The translations under genes were made by a program, and so were the position numbers. Shown piece after piece: positions 48,290-63,790 of a DNA stretch of 64,000 nucleotides (its first letter is position 1; each line of letters starts with the position of its first letter). The notes beneath the pieces were generated by a model. It was not told the origin of the DNA. It ran no database searches and worked only from the letters and a program-made list of their open reading frames with translations. Source of the DNA: Vitis vinifera (taxonomy: Eukaryota > Streptophyta > Magnoliopsida > Vitales > Vitaceae); assembly GCF_030704535.1 (NCBI RefSeq), contig NC_081820.1, forward strand, positions 1,741,001 to 1,805,000. The letters run 5' to 3'.

Positions 48290-49046
48290 ATGGTTTGTGG
48301 GTGGCTGTCAAAGTGGTCAACAATAATTTATCTAAGAACATCAAAGAGCAGTTCATGGCTGAGGTTGCCACCACTGAAGGAACATACCATATCAACCTAG
48401 TTAGGCTCCATGGTTTCTGTTTTGACTCAACCATGTGAGCCCTTATGAGTATGTGGAGAATGGCTCACTGAACAGGCTCTTGTTTGGTGAGAATCAGGCA
48501 ATTGAATGGGGGAAGCAGCAAAAAACAGCAATCGGAACAGCAAAAGGAATTGCATACCTGCATGGAGCGTGTTTATTCAGTGTGATATACAACCTGAGAA
48601 TGTTCTTCTTGACGAGCTTTTTACCTCCAAAATTGGCTGATTTTGGACTGGCAAAGCTGTGTAATAGGGATAGCTCCCACGTTACCATGACGGCCTTTAG
48701 GGGGACAGCAGCATATGCTCCCCCCAGAGATTCCAAAGCGATATCCTGTCACCTGCAAGTGTGATGTTTGCAAATAATGAATTAGCAGAGAAGCTGTTAC
48801 TTTGTGGAATTGAAGAGAATAACAGAAAGAAAGCAGAGAAAAATGTCTATGGTTGTAAAGATACTTGAGGGAGAGATAGAGGATCCTCCACCCCCAAATC
48901 TATTTGCACATTGGAATCATCTGTGACAAAATTAAGCATCATCAAGTGGAAACAATGAAGAGTTGAATCCTTCGGCATTGAAGATATCAAAGCCATCTCA
49001 TGCTACTCTTGGGGAAAGAGCATTCGATATAGAGATGCTAGAGTAG
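48290..49046 (+). pseudogene. Broken copy of the neighbouring receptor-like kinase
   Basis: The sequence aligns with the kinase gene from VAVKV onward (GTGGCTGTCAAAGTGGTCAAC) through the DFGLAKLCNRDS region to the C-terminal tail. The Gly loop, membrane segment and N-terminus are gone. There is an early TGA after FDSTM, frameshifts before EYVENGSL and around the catalytic loop, and a deletion removing most of the lobe after the APE region. It lies in tandem, same strand, about 1.7 kb downstream of the intact gene, so it is probably a tandem duplicate. Confidence 0.88.
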
Positions 49047-49899
49047 CTCCTTAAATAGATCGCAGTGGCTATACATATAGATCAATGATTTACCTAGTTA
49101 TTTGTTCCAAAATTGTCTGTAAAAGATGATTTTTTTTCTATCTAGTAGAAATAAAATACTTTAACTTCTACATCAATAAAAGTGTATACTAATTGATCCT
49201 TCGGCTTTGATGAAAAAAAAGACACCAGACAAAAAGAAGAAAACATAGAAAAAGAAATCTAAATGTATATCAACTATGGAAAGAGAGATTATTTGAACCA
49301 ACCTCATACAGAAGCAACTCCAAACAATGTTTTCTGCATTGTGAACATTGAGCATCAGTTGAATGTCTAACAGAAGATTGTGAGAAATTTGGGTGACAAC
49401 TAGACTATGCCTCATTCTTTGGTATCTAAACTGCAGAGGTTGAGTGTTCATTGAAGCATTAACAGGAGATTACGAGAAAATGGATGACAATTAAAACTAC
49501 CTTCTTGTATCGCTTGGCTGCAGAGAGCAGGATGTTAAACATTGATATGGGTTGATATAGCGTAGCAAATGCTATGGCACGTTCAAACATCTTCAACACA
49601 ATGGGTATGAAACAAAATGCACCTGAGAATTGTTTTCATCTCTGTGTTTTCATTTATCATTCTCTCTTATTCTTGTGAAATAATTCATTTTCCACAAAGA
49701 GTTAAAAGTACTCCAGAAGTGCAAAAGACAACTTCTGCATCTTTCATTTCTTTGAGTAGAAAAAACTGTCAAGAGAAAAGGTCTAAGGCTCTCATTAAGA
49801 ATGTATTATATAAACTTCTTTGGATAAGTTTGTGGATAATCATAACACACACACATGTATTATATAAACTTCTTTGGATAAGTTTGTGGATAATCATAA

Positions 49900-49959
<60 letters not shown>

Positions 49960-50194
49960 TGGTTAGGATTGTGCAAAACTCCTAGCAAGTATATGGCAGA
50001 TATGCTCTGCTTGTCAAGTTTTGCTTTAGTAACCACCATATACTCACTATTTTCCTCTGAAATCAGGTCTATCTTCACCAGAATCCCTTCTAAGAATATA
50101 TAGAAATTATGACATGTAACTATTCCATTAATGTATCAGAGAATTCAAAGAAGTTCAAACAAAAGCCATGAACAAATAATAATAATGGTCATTA
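49047..50194. other. Intergenic DNA with local duplications and a (CA)n tract
   Basis: A 52-55 bp unit containing TATATAAACTTCTTTGGATA is duplicated in tandem at about 49803-49904. It is followed by a (CA)n microsatellite to about 49956. A second weak duplication (GAAGATT.TGAGAAA...TGACAA) lies near 49369 and 49467. No gene is seen. Confidence 0.6.
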
Positions 50195-50800
50195 TTGGAG
50201 TAAAACAGATTTATAAAACAAAGCTTAATCCTGATGGATCCATACTGAAGTATAAGGTAAGACTAGCAGTGAAAGGGTATTTGCAGCAACCAGGAAATCC
50301 TTGGATTTGAAGAGATAGCAGGGAAATGTTTCACTCAGAATCCATATCATCTTGGATTTAGAAATTCAGGTCCCAAATTGAAATCCAGAGAACATATTTT
50401 AAGTTTTCCATTCTAATGAGCTCAGAATTTCGAGTTTCAGGAACCTGTAAAAAAAGGCTCCAGTGCCCATAAGCATACATAATTTATACTTCTACATTAT
50501 TGAATTTCCATTCTTCTGTTTCCTCATTCAGAAAAAAAGAGTAACCGTAAAACTTTAATGTATGGAAAGTGTCTTCTTGATAAACAAATAGAGAATATAC
50601 ACCAAATCAAGTTTCCAAAGCTTTACATGCAAGCACATCCTGTGCGGTTGCTATTAAGTACAGGAAGGAAAAAAATAAAAGCAAAATTGTCCAAGCCTAA
50701 TAGAAAAGAATAAGAAGAGTAACAGCAATCAGAAAATGTTGGACATAAAAGACTATACCAGCACCTTCAACCCCACAAATCGGAATTTTATAGATGCGAT
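50195..50800 (-). pseudogene. Duplicated 3' end of the CML gene
   Basis: This stretch parallels 51109-52090, the 3' end and downstream flank of the CML gene. Shared blocks include TTGGAGTAAA, GATTTAGAAATTC, TTCCAAAGCTTTACA, and CCAGCACCTTCAACCCCACA at the stop codon. The coding similarity ends after the last few codons (reverse-read LWG-stop). It is thus a truncated copy that retains the 3' UTR but almost no protein. Confidence 0.75.
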
Positions 50801-52067
50801 AATCTTAAAACTAAGAGATTAATTTAGAAGATGTGTTATTTTCAATGAAAAGAAACTTGGAATTAGGAAGAAAAGAAACTGCAGAAATTGTTTCTTTGGT
50901 AAAGATAACCCTTTTACTCTCAAAACCTCAGAGCAAGAATCCCTTCCAGTGAAGTTCTAAAATCTTAAAACAAGTTTCTACAATATGTTCATACCTTTTT
51001 ATTCAAGCAGAGCACTCCAAAGAAGTAGAAAAGGAAGAAATTAGGATAAAATCCCTACATGAGGACATGGAGATGATATAGAAAAATCATACATTGGAAT
51101 TGGATGTTGTTGGAGTAAACTAGATCTATAGGACAATGCTTAGTGCTGATGGATTCCCACAGAAGCATTAGGCAAGACTCATGGCAAAAGGGTATTCACT
51201 GCAACCATGCACTGACCTTCATCAAAACTTCATTCTAGTTGCAAGAGTGGAAAGTATTAGATATTTGATGTGCTTAAATGAAAGAGATCATCAACATCTA
51301 AGTGGCAGATGTGCAGACCAATGCACCACAATTCAATGTTAAAGAACTCTATTCACTATTGTTAGATTTGGGAAGGCATCCAAAAGGAGTAGCAGATTGG
51401 CATAGTGAGATTGCAGCATAGTTTCATCAAGCAAAGCCCTTAGTGGCTCATTCAGGAGGAACAACAGAGATGTCAAGCTAAACCACTCAACATCTTCACT
51501 AATACATCTCAGTCTACCGGAGAAAAAATACAACTGCTGCCAAATAATATTTTATACCAATGCATATACATTGCTTAGGAATCAATGGATTTATAATGTG
51601 GCAAAGTTTTAACTAAAAATCCCTACCCATCTGGGATTTAGAAATTCAAATCCCAAATTGGAATCCAGAAATTTTCTGTTCTAATGAACTTCAAATTTCA
51701 TGTTTATGTAACCCCATCAAAAGAAAAAATAAATAAAAATCCAGCACCAATAATCTTACATAATTCACATTTCCAAGGTTTTCCAATATTCCCATTTTCT
51801 ATATTCTCATTGACAAAATGGAGGAATTGCAAAATTCCAATGTACATAAAGTCTTTTCTCAATGTATCAATGGAGAAGATACACTAAATCAAGCTTCCAA
51901 AGCTTTACACAACCATAAATCCAATAGAGCAGGAAAGTAACTCCTGTTTGGTTGTGGGAAAAATGCAGGGAAAGGAAAATAAAGTCAAAATTGACTAAGC
52001 CTAATGCAGAACAACTCGAACAATAAGAACAAAAAATGTGAAGACAAACCAGACTATGCCAGCACCT
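50801..52067 (-). other. CML 3' flank (second duplicate block) and spacer
   Basis: 51109-52067 carries the 3' UTR and downstream region of the CML gene and is the partner of 50195-50800. It has about 400 bp (51210-51625) not present in the other copy. No independent gene is seen. Confidence 0.5.
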
Positions 52068-52559
52068 TCAACCCCACAAATTGTCAAAAGCTGCAGATGT
52101 TATAGCCTGAGAAAACTCCTGAAAGTTAATGCAGCCATCACCGTCGGTGTCAGCCTCTTTGATCATCCCTGTCAGCTCATTCGCAGTGAGCGCATGGCCC
52201 AACTTGGCCATGGAGTGGGCCAGCTCTGCAGCCGTGATGTACCCCTTATCATCCCTATCAAACATCCGAAAAATCATCCTCAACTGCTCCTCATTGTATG
52301 GACACTTTGCCGGAATCAGCTCCGGCTCCACCAGTGCCACAAACTCTGAAAACTCAATTAGGCCGTTGCTGTTTCTATCCGCCTTTTGGATCAATGAATC
52401 GAGTTGATCCTCACTGGGTTTCAGACCCAGTGACCTAAGCAGTGATCCAAGCTCAAGCTGGGTCAAACTCCCATCATTGTTCCGATCAAATGATCGGAAA
52501 ATTTCTCGCAGCTCCCCTAGCTGCTCATCATCCAGCTTCACAGGTTCGCTTGCACTCAT
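52068..52559 (-). CDS. CML18: Calmodulin-like calcium sensor, CML18 type
   Basis: An intronless 163-aa protein with four EF-hands: DRNNDGSLTQLE (25-36), DRNSNGLIEFSE (61-72), DRDDKGYITAAE (101-112) and DTDGDGCINFQE (137-148). The tail ITSAAFDNLWG and the linker LLRSLGLKPSEDQLDSLIQK match Arabidopsis CML18 (At3g03000) closely from memory. Such proteins bind calcium and change shape to regulate partners in the cytosol or nucleus. EF3 has Lys at loop position 5, where Asp, Asn or Ser is usual, so that site may bind calcium weakly. The start follows a GTGAG context and matches the family length. A truncated duplicate of its 3' end lies about 1.3 kb downstream. Confidence 0.93.
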   Translation of the reverse strand: MSASEPVKLDDEQLGELREIFRSFDRNNDGSLTQLELGSLLRSLGLKPSEDQLDSLIQKADRNSNGLIEFSEFVALVEPELIPAKCPYNEEQLRMIFRMFDRDDKGYITAAELAHSMAKLGHALTANELTGMIKEADTDGDGCINFQEFSQAITSAAFDNLWG

Positions 52560-52639
52560 CTCACCAACAAAATCTCCAATTCAGTTATATTGATTGCATC
52601 AACCAGGTGTTTGTACTGAGACTCAGATTCAATTCACCG

Positions 52640-53100
52640 CTCACTTTCGCAGGAAAATCAGATTTTGCAGTGAATCTTCAGAACCAGTTAACTCTTTTCC
52701 AATCAAATTAGATCACTTTTTTTTTTTTTTTGTAAGAAATCAAAATCAATCTATTTTCTCAAACAAATTCAGATCAAAATCAAGGACTCCTATTCAATCA
52801 GATTCCGATCACTTTTTGGTCGGAAAATCAAAATTTCAACGAATCTTCAAAATCAATAATTCTTTTCCAATCAAATTAAGACCACTTTATGCTCAGAAAA
52901 CCAGATTTCATAAGGAATCTTCAAAATCAAACAATCTCGTTTTCGTTTTCAACCAAACTCAGATCAACCTTAGCGCAGAAAACCAAATTTCAAAATGAAT
53001 CTTCAAATCAATGACTCGTTTTTGCTCAGAAAATCAGATTCCCCAAAGAATCTCCAAAATCAATGTACTCCTTTTTCAACCAAATTCACATTTTCTTACA
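52640..53100 (-). repeat. Tandem repeat (about 75-85 bp) in the CML upstream leader
   Basis: Phrases of the type GAATCTTCAAAATCAAT recur at 52672, 52841, 52915, 52997 and 53048. Each is joined to CTTTTCCAATCAAATT..GATCACTTT and CAGAAAATCAGATTTC blocks. The region probably lies in the transcribed leader or a 5'-UTR intron of the CML gene. Confidence 0.65.
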
Positions 53101-54090
53101 AAAAAAATAAAATTTTAAAAACAAAAAACAAGGAATGATTCTTATCATCAACATCGGATGACAAATCTGCAAACGCATAAATACAATTCCAAAAATAACA
53201 ATAATTTTCTACAAAAACACTCGGAAATGGTTCATCGCTGAAAATGCGAATCTTGAAAACGAAAAATCTGCGAAATGCTCTGCAAAATCTTCGGATCTAA
53301 AACACGAGAAGCGATCTCTTTCTTCTTAGGTAAATTTGGTCGCCAGTCAACAGCGATTGTTCCATTGGTCACTGATAGAAACTCTAACCCTAACCCAAAA
53401 AAAAATAAAAAATAAAAAATAAATAAATAAAATTATTAGAAAGGGTTTCAATCATTTTCCCAGCTATTAGATTATAATACTATTAATTTAATCATTATTA
53501 TAAATTATAATATAAAAATTTAAAAAAAAAAGTTTAACTATTTTATTAAATTAAGCGTTTTTGACTTTTTGTTGAGTCTTAAAATGATAATATAAATCCC
53601 CGTAAGTATGCAAAGTCAAAACTAAGAATAAGCGAAATAAGTGAAACAAAATTATGAATTTAATCTAAATAATTCTAGTACTAAACATTAGAAATCGCTT
53701 TTAATAATTTCAAAATTATTTACAATCGATCCTAATTCTTTTTTATATTTCTTTTCCATACGTGACATAGATCGATAAATCTTTCACAATTTTTTTAGGG
53801 TTTTATTCTTTATATTTATTTTTGTTCGTATAAAAGTACTAATTTGAAATTTTATGTTTCATGGTCGAGAAAATATAAGAAATAATAACACAAATTAAAA
53901 AAAAAAAAAAAGTTACACACGATTTCAATTTAATAATAATAAATAATCTTTATTTTCAAAAAATTAAAAGATTATTTACATGTTTAAAGTCTCTAAAAAT
54001 TTTAATAATTTTAATATTTTTACTTTCTCCAATTAAAAAATAATTTTTATTATTTTTTATCATTAATTCATCCGATTAAACTCTGAAATA

Positions 54091-54304
54091 AGCAGACACG
54101 TGGCAGAAGACCCAAATCCTGGTGGATGACGTGGAAAATTCAAAAGTAACGGTCAAATAAACCATAAAAACTGTCTTCCCCTCAAATTTTGAATTTTGAA
54201 GTGGCAGTTGGTGATCTTTTCCCAACCGTTTCTTACCCTTTCCTTTTTCCCGGAAAATCTCGTCTTTCTCGCCAGTAAATGGGATGCTTTTATAGATATA
54301 TAAA
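54091..54304 (+). promoter_or_regulatory. Promoter region of the JMJ gene with G-box and TATA box
   Basis: A G-box/ABRE-like ACACGTGGC lies at 54096-54104, and GATGACGTGG at about 54125-54134. TATATAAAC at 54296-54304 is a good TATA box about 270 bp upstream of the start codon. The CML gene is transcribed away on the other strand, so the ~1 kb between them may serve both. Confidence 0.45.
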
Positions 54305-54568
54305 CCTTCCTTTTTACCCACTGCTTGTTTGTCGAGAAAATAGTGGAAAGGTAGCAAGGGAGTGACAATTTTCAATCTTATGTCTGGTTTTGACGAAACT
54401 ATAAGATAATTAGTTGCATTGAGCCCTTAATTAATCATGGGTATTTGGGTTTGATACTCTTTGATATGTTCGATTTTAATTTTTCTGTAGGGTTTGATTT
54501 TTGGTGGATGGTGGTTCTTTTTGTTATGGTTTTGGTGAACAGAATCAAAAAGGGAATTTTAATAGAAG

Positions 54569-58199
<3,631 letters not shown>

Positions 58200-59179
58200 A
58201 TTATACTAGAGGTCTCAAGTTCAAGTCTCTTATATGCGAATTATTTATTGAACTAATTTAACATTATGTGGTAGGAAATGACTGAATTTAAAACTTTCCT
58301 CTACAAAACATAGCATAATATATGTGAAAAGAGATGAAACGGAGGGAGAGGAATAAGACAGTTTGGAACAAATACACAATATTTTAGAAAACATTTATTA
58401 AAAAAAAAAAAGTTTTTAAGAACAATTTTTAATCGTTTTCAAAAACAAAATTTTATTTCGAAGTCCAAATATGAGAAGTGTGGACATAAAAAAAAAAAAA
58501 ACCACAATGTCTAAGACCTCAAATTAATAATCCACTATATGAGATAGTAATACATAGTTTTACTTAAATACTATTTAAGATTTACTCTTCAACACCAATA
58601 TCATGATCCACGTCTACAACGCAATACCTCAAGTGCTCCCATTAATTTACGTTAGCTCTTGAGAAAATTTAGGTTTCTCTAATAACCAAAAATTCATTCA
58701 CTAAATCTTTGAGAGAGCTTTTTAGGGATGGTAGGGTAAATTAGGGTTTTTGATAGCATCAAACCCTAAAATACATTTAGATAGGGTATATATAGGCCTA
58801 AAAGCCTAAAGGATCGAAAATGAAATATTTCTAAAAATTAAAATCTCAAATTTCAAAACACCGAAATGACAAAATTTGGCAGTTTTTAGATTAAGCACTT
58901 GAGTGCTTAAATTTGAGTGTTGGCTTTAGCGCTTGAGAGCTTTGGTCAACGCTTGAGTGCTCCAATAATTTTCACTCACATAATTACATGTGTCTTGTAT
59001 TGCAGTATTTACACATTCATGTGCCCCTTGTTATGAGTGTAGACTCCATCTTAATGGATGTCTGTCTATGATAGATATCGAGGGAGTGCATCATCACCTT
59101 TCAATTGAAAAGTTACTTATTAAACGAGATATAACTCTTGTAAGAGAGGGTTAATCCCTTTAAGGTTAAGCTCATGGAT
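58200..59179 (-). other. Possible LTR-like remnant downstream of the JMJ gene
   Basis: On the minus strand, CTATATATACCC near 58790 looks like a TATA box. GCACTTGAGTGCTT and related phrases (near 58895, 58928, 58951) form a short irregular repeat like those in plant LTRs. No coding region or ends were secured. Confidence 0.35.
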
Positions 59180-62100
59180 ATATATAATATCATAAATTTA
59201 GTTGACACAAAATACAAACATAAACAAATAAATTAGAAAAGAGTTGAATATATTATAATAGAAATAAAGAAAATAAGAAAATAAAAAGTAGAAAAGAAGA
59301 GTTATGAAAAACTCTAAGGGGTGTATTTCATTTATTCAAGACTCCTATTTATGGGAGTTGGAAAAATCATAATTAAATATTGTATTTAATTCTTTATTGG
59401 GAATATCATTCTTTATGGATAACTATAATGTCATTCACAATTATTTATACATATTTATAACACTCCCCATTGAATGACCATTGCTACTAAAAAAGAATTA
59501 GGCAAACATCAATTGTTAGAATTGCCTCATTAAAGACCTTATCAGTAAAACCCAATGAGGCAAAACCTAGTCGAAGGAAAAAACAGTACAATATACTAAC
59601 ATTCTATAATGATGTTTGACCTCATAATGACATGATTATATTGTCTTTAATGGTTCAATGTTAAGATCCTTGAGTTGGCGCATTCTAATTTGATATACAA
59701 ACTTCTCAAATGTTGGAGTAATTTTGTGAATGAGTCTACAAGATTATCACTTGATTTTAATTGTTAAACATCAATTTCACTCCTCTTTTGAAGCTTGTGA
59801 GTATAAAAGAACTTTAGTGAAATATGCTTGGATCGATCACTTTTAATATATCTTCCCTTAATTTGTTTATTAATACATGTAACATTTTTTTCATATAAAG
59901 CCATCAAAGTGTCTTTGATAGAGGACAATTCACAAGACTCTTAAATATGCTTTATCATAGATTTTAAACATGCACATTCACGACAGGCTTTATGAATTGC
60001 TAGTACTTTTGAATGATTTAAGGAAGTGGTGATCATTGTTTGGTTAATCGACCTCCATGATATTGCAACACTTCTCACAAGTAAAAACATATCCTATTTA
60101 AGATTGAGCTTTATGAGGATCTGAAAGATATATTGCATCTGTATACCCAATCAATAACAATTTTGATTCTTTTGAATGATATAAGCCCATGTCTTTTGTT
60201 CCACAAAGATATTGCTATATATGTTTAATTCCATTCTAATGTCTTTTAGTTGGAGCAAAACTAGATTTTGCTAGTAAATTGACAAAGAAGACTATGTCTA
60301 ATTTAATAGAATTTGCAAGATACATAAGTACACAAATTGCATTGAGATATTGTACTTCTAGATCAAGTAATTTTTTCATTTTCTTCGTTAGAATAAAACA
60401 TGTCTTTATTCACTTCAAGTGAATGAACAACCATCAGGGAATTGAGTGGATGCAATTTGTCCATATAAAAGCACTTTAATACTTTTTCTATATATGTCGA
60501 CCGATTGATTAACACACCATTTGAACAATGTTTAATCTATAGGCCAAGACAATATCTTGTTTTCCCAAATCTTTCATTTCAAATTCTTTTTTTAAATAAT
60601 TAGCTGTTTTTGTGAGCTCTTCAAAAGTTCCTATAAGATTCAAATCATCTACATATATTGCAATTATTGTAAACCCGATTTCTAATTTCTTAATGAAAAC
60701 ACATAGACAAATTGAATTATTCACACATCATTTTTTTAACAAATACTCATTCAAATGATTATACAACATGTGCTTGGATTGCTTTAATCCATGTAGAGAT
60801 TTTTGCAATTTGATTAAGTACATGTTTCAAAGTTTTGAATTAGTTATTTTAGGATATTTGAATCCTTTAGAGATATTCATGTATATGTCAGTATTTATAG
60901 TCTCATATAAATAAGTTGTAACAATATCCATGAGATGCATATCTCGTCTTCAAAGACTATTAAGCTTATCAAGTATCAAAATATGATTGCATCCATTACG
61001 GGGGAATAAGTTTCCTCATAATCTATACCATGTCTTTGCAAGAAACCTTGAGCAACAAGTTGTTCTTTATATCTTCTGATTTCATTATTCTCATTATGTT
61101 TTCGCACAAAGACCCATTTATATCCAATAAGCTTTATGTTTTTAGATGCTTGAACTACAAGTCCAAATACCTTTTGTTTTGTTAACGAGTTTAGTTATGT
61201 TTGGATTACTTCTTTTAATTTTAGCCAATCGTTTTTTTTTCGACATTCATTCACAATTTATGGTTCTTAATCTTCATCATTTCCCATAATGTCCATAACC
61301 ACTTGGAAAATAAATATACTGTTAATAATAGGGTTATTGTAGTTCCATGTTTCTCCCATTTAACTGATTAAGATCTCTTTAGTTCTAAAGACATGTATTT
61401 TTTTTAGGGACACTTGACCAATTTGTGCCTTTTTAGAGGCTAATTATTTATCAAGTGGGGCCTCATCATTTGTTTTTATTAACTCTTTTGTATTTGTAAG
61501 CTCTTCAAGAGTACCAAGCTTTTCATATATTGTTTCTAGTGTTTTTTTTTTTTTAGGAATTGTATCATTTGAGCTAATAGGTCTACCATGTTTTAGGCGT
61601 GTCTTAGATTCACTTGTCATGACATTCTCCAATTGTCCTACAGGGACACAATACATGCTGGGGTATTCACAATTGGTATATGTAACTTTGTTATTTTCTT
61701 TGTACTTATGAAGACATCAAGTAATTGATTTGCAAGTTCTTGCAAATAAATAATCCTCTAAACTTTTTGTTCACACTACCTTGTATAGGGGTCAAAATGA
61801 GATAAGTAGGATACAATGTCTTGCCATTATTCTAGAATTGACTTACCCCCCCCTCCCCTCTATTAATGGCATCGTAAAAACATTTTTATCAAAATGACAA
61901 TCCACAAAGCGGGTTGTAAAAACACCACCAATTAAAGGTTTAAGATAATTAATAGTGCATAAAGAATTGAAGCTAACATATATACTAAGTCAACGTTGAA
62001 GACCCAACTTAGAACACTGAGGTAGAGCAAGGAAACATAGGCAACACAATCGATTGAAAATACGTATATATGAAATATTTGGTTAGTAACCTAAAACAAG

Positions 62101-63790
62101 ATGTAAATGTGAGAATTCATAATTTTTTGTAGGACAAATTCAAATTAAAGTGACAACATGGAGAATAGCATGTCTCCAAGCAGACAAAAACAAATTTGTT
62201 CTTCAGAGTAATGGTCTTGCTATTAATTGCAAATGCTTAATAAGGGATTCAACTAATCCATTATGAGTATGAGTATGAGCAACAAGATGCTCAACATCAT
62301 TACTAACCAACATATAATAATCAAGGAACGTTTAAGAAGAGAATTCACTAACATTATCAAAGCGAATTGTCTTAATAGGGTGGTTAGGGAATTATGCCTT
62401 AAATTATTTGAGCAAGTAACTCGACGAAAGCAACATTTATAGTTAAAAGAAGATAAATATGGACCAACGAGTTGAGACATCAATTAAAACCATAAAATAA
62501 CGAAAGGATCCACTAGGTGGATGGATTGGCCCACAAATGTCTCATTGAATGTGTTCTAGAAAGGTTGGTGATTTATATACAACCTTGGTGAATGATGGTC
62601 TAATAATTAATTTGTCTTGTAAACAAGCAACATAATTTTAATCATTAGGCATTAGAATCTTATGGTTCTTCAAGGGATGCACAAAAAGATTATTGATAAT
62701 ACAACGCATCATAAAGAATCCCGGATGACCAAGGTGTTCATGCTAAATCATAAAAGTTTTTGAGTAAAAGAATTTTTAATTCATGATAACATATGACTTA
62801 ATAGGTTTGATAATTGTTTGATATAGCCCACATGAGTAAATTTGAAGTTTTTTTAAAATATGTTTTGTTCCAAAAAAAACCAAAGTAATGAAAAGGTATT
62901 CACCACTACCATTATTCATAGTATCAATATGATGTCCATTTTGGCGAATATCCTTTAAATTAAGAAAATTTCAATTGGATTTAAAAGAATAAAGAGCATC
63001 ATTGATGTAGATTTTAGTTCCACTAGGTAAAATAATAATTGTTCTTTCGAAGCCTTGAATCAAGTCGAAAAGACCTAATTTTGTATTAACATTAAACTTA
63101 GCTAGTGTTAACTTGGAAAAATATTTTTTACCATGAAGAATTGTGTGTATTGTGATACAATTTACAAGATATGCATCTTTATTGGATGTCATATGATTTA
63201 TCAAGGTGTGAGAGGGATCCATATATTTTAAAATATAAATAAAGAAAAAAAAAAGTAGATATGAAATGATCATATGTAAAAATAAAATTTGAAATAAATT
63301 GTAAAATATGTGTATTATAGATAATGTGTTCAAAAGAGGATAACATAGTAAAACTATTTGCAAGGAACTAAATAAGAACATAAATTTAATCATAACAAAC
63401 ATTTCCATCACCAATTAGACGGTCAATTTTTCCACTAAGATTCTCAAAGAAATCTGAAACATCTAAATGGGTTAAGTCTACTACACCATCACCATCATTG
63501 AAGTTTATTTTAACATCCTTTCCTTTTACCTTTATTAAGGCTTAATAAAGGTCAACCAAATATTTTGAAGTACGAGAGGTACATGACCAGTGTTCTTTCA
63601 TGCCACATCTATAACATTTATTCTCACGAATATGTTTATTTTGTGGTTCTATCCATTTTTTAGGTTGTGCCTCTGAATTATTCCACTTTTGGTGATTTGA
63701 ATTTTTTTTCTACTCTGAAAATGACTATAACCACCACGATGCCGAGAATTGTGTCTACCATGATGTGAGTGTGACCACTGATTAAAATAT
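59180..63790 (-). mobile_element. Decayed Ty1/copia retrotransposon, minus strand
   Basis: Read on the minus strand from 63640 downward. A gag zinc-knuckle-like ENKCYRCGMKEHW lies near 63630-63590. A protease/pre-integrase stretch containing INHMTSNKDAY and ERTIIILPSGTKIYINDALY lies at 63230-62975. Integrase fragments lie near 62750-62300. Reverse transcriptase with the active-site run IAIYVDDLNLIGT lies near 60690-60640. Gene order gag, PR, INT, RT is copia order. Frames are broken many times. The 3' LTR probably begins near 59460 as TGTTATAAATATG after a purine-rich AATGGGGAG tract; its far end and the 5' LTR were not defined. Confidence 0.8.

Noticed and set aside
49769-50078. ORFs rich in alternating Cys/Val or His/Thr
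   Set aside because: They are translations of the CA microsatellite.
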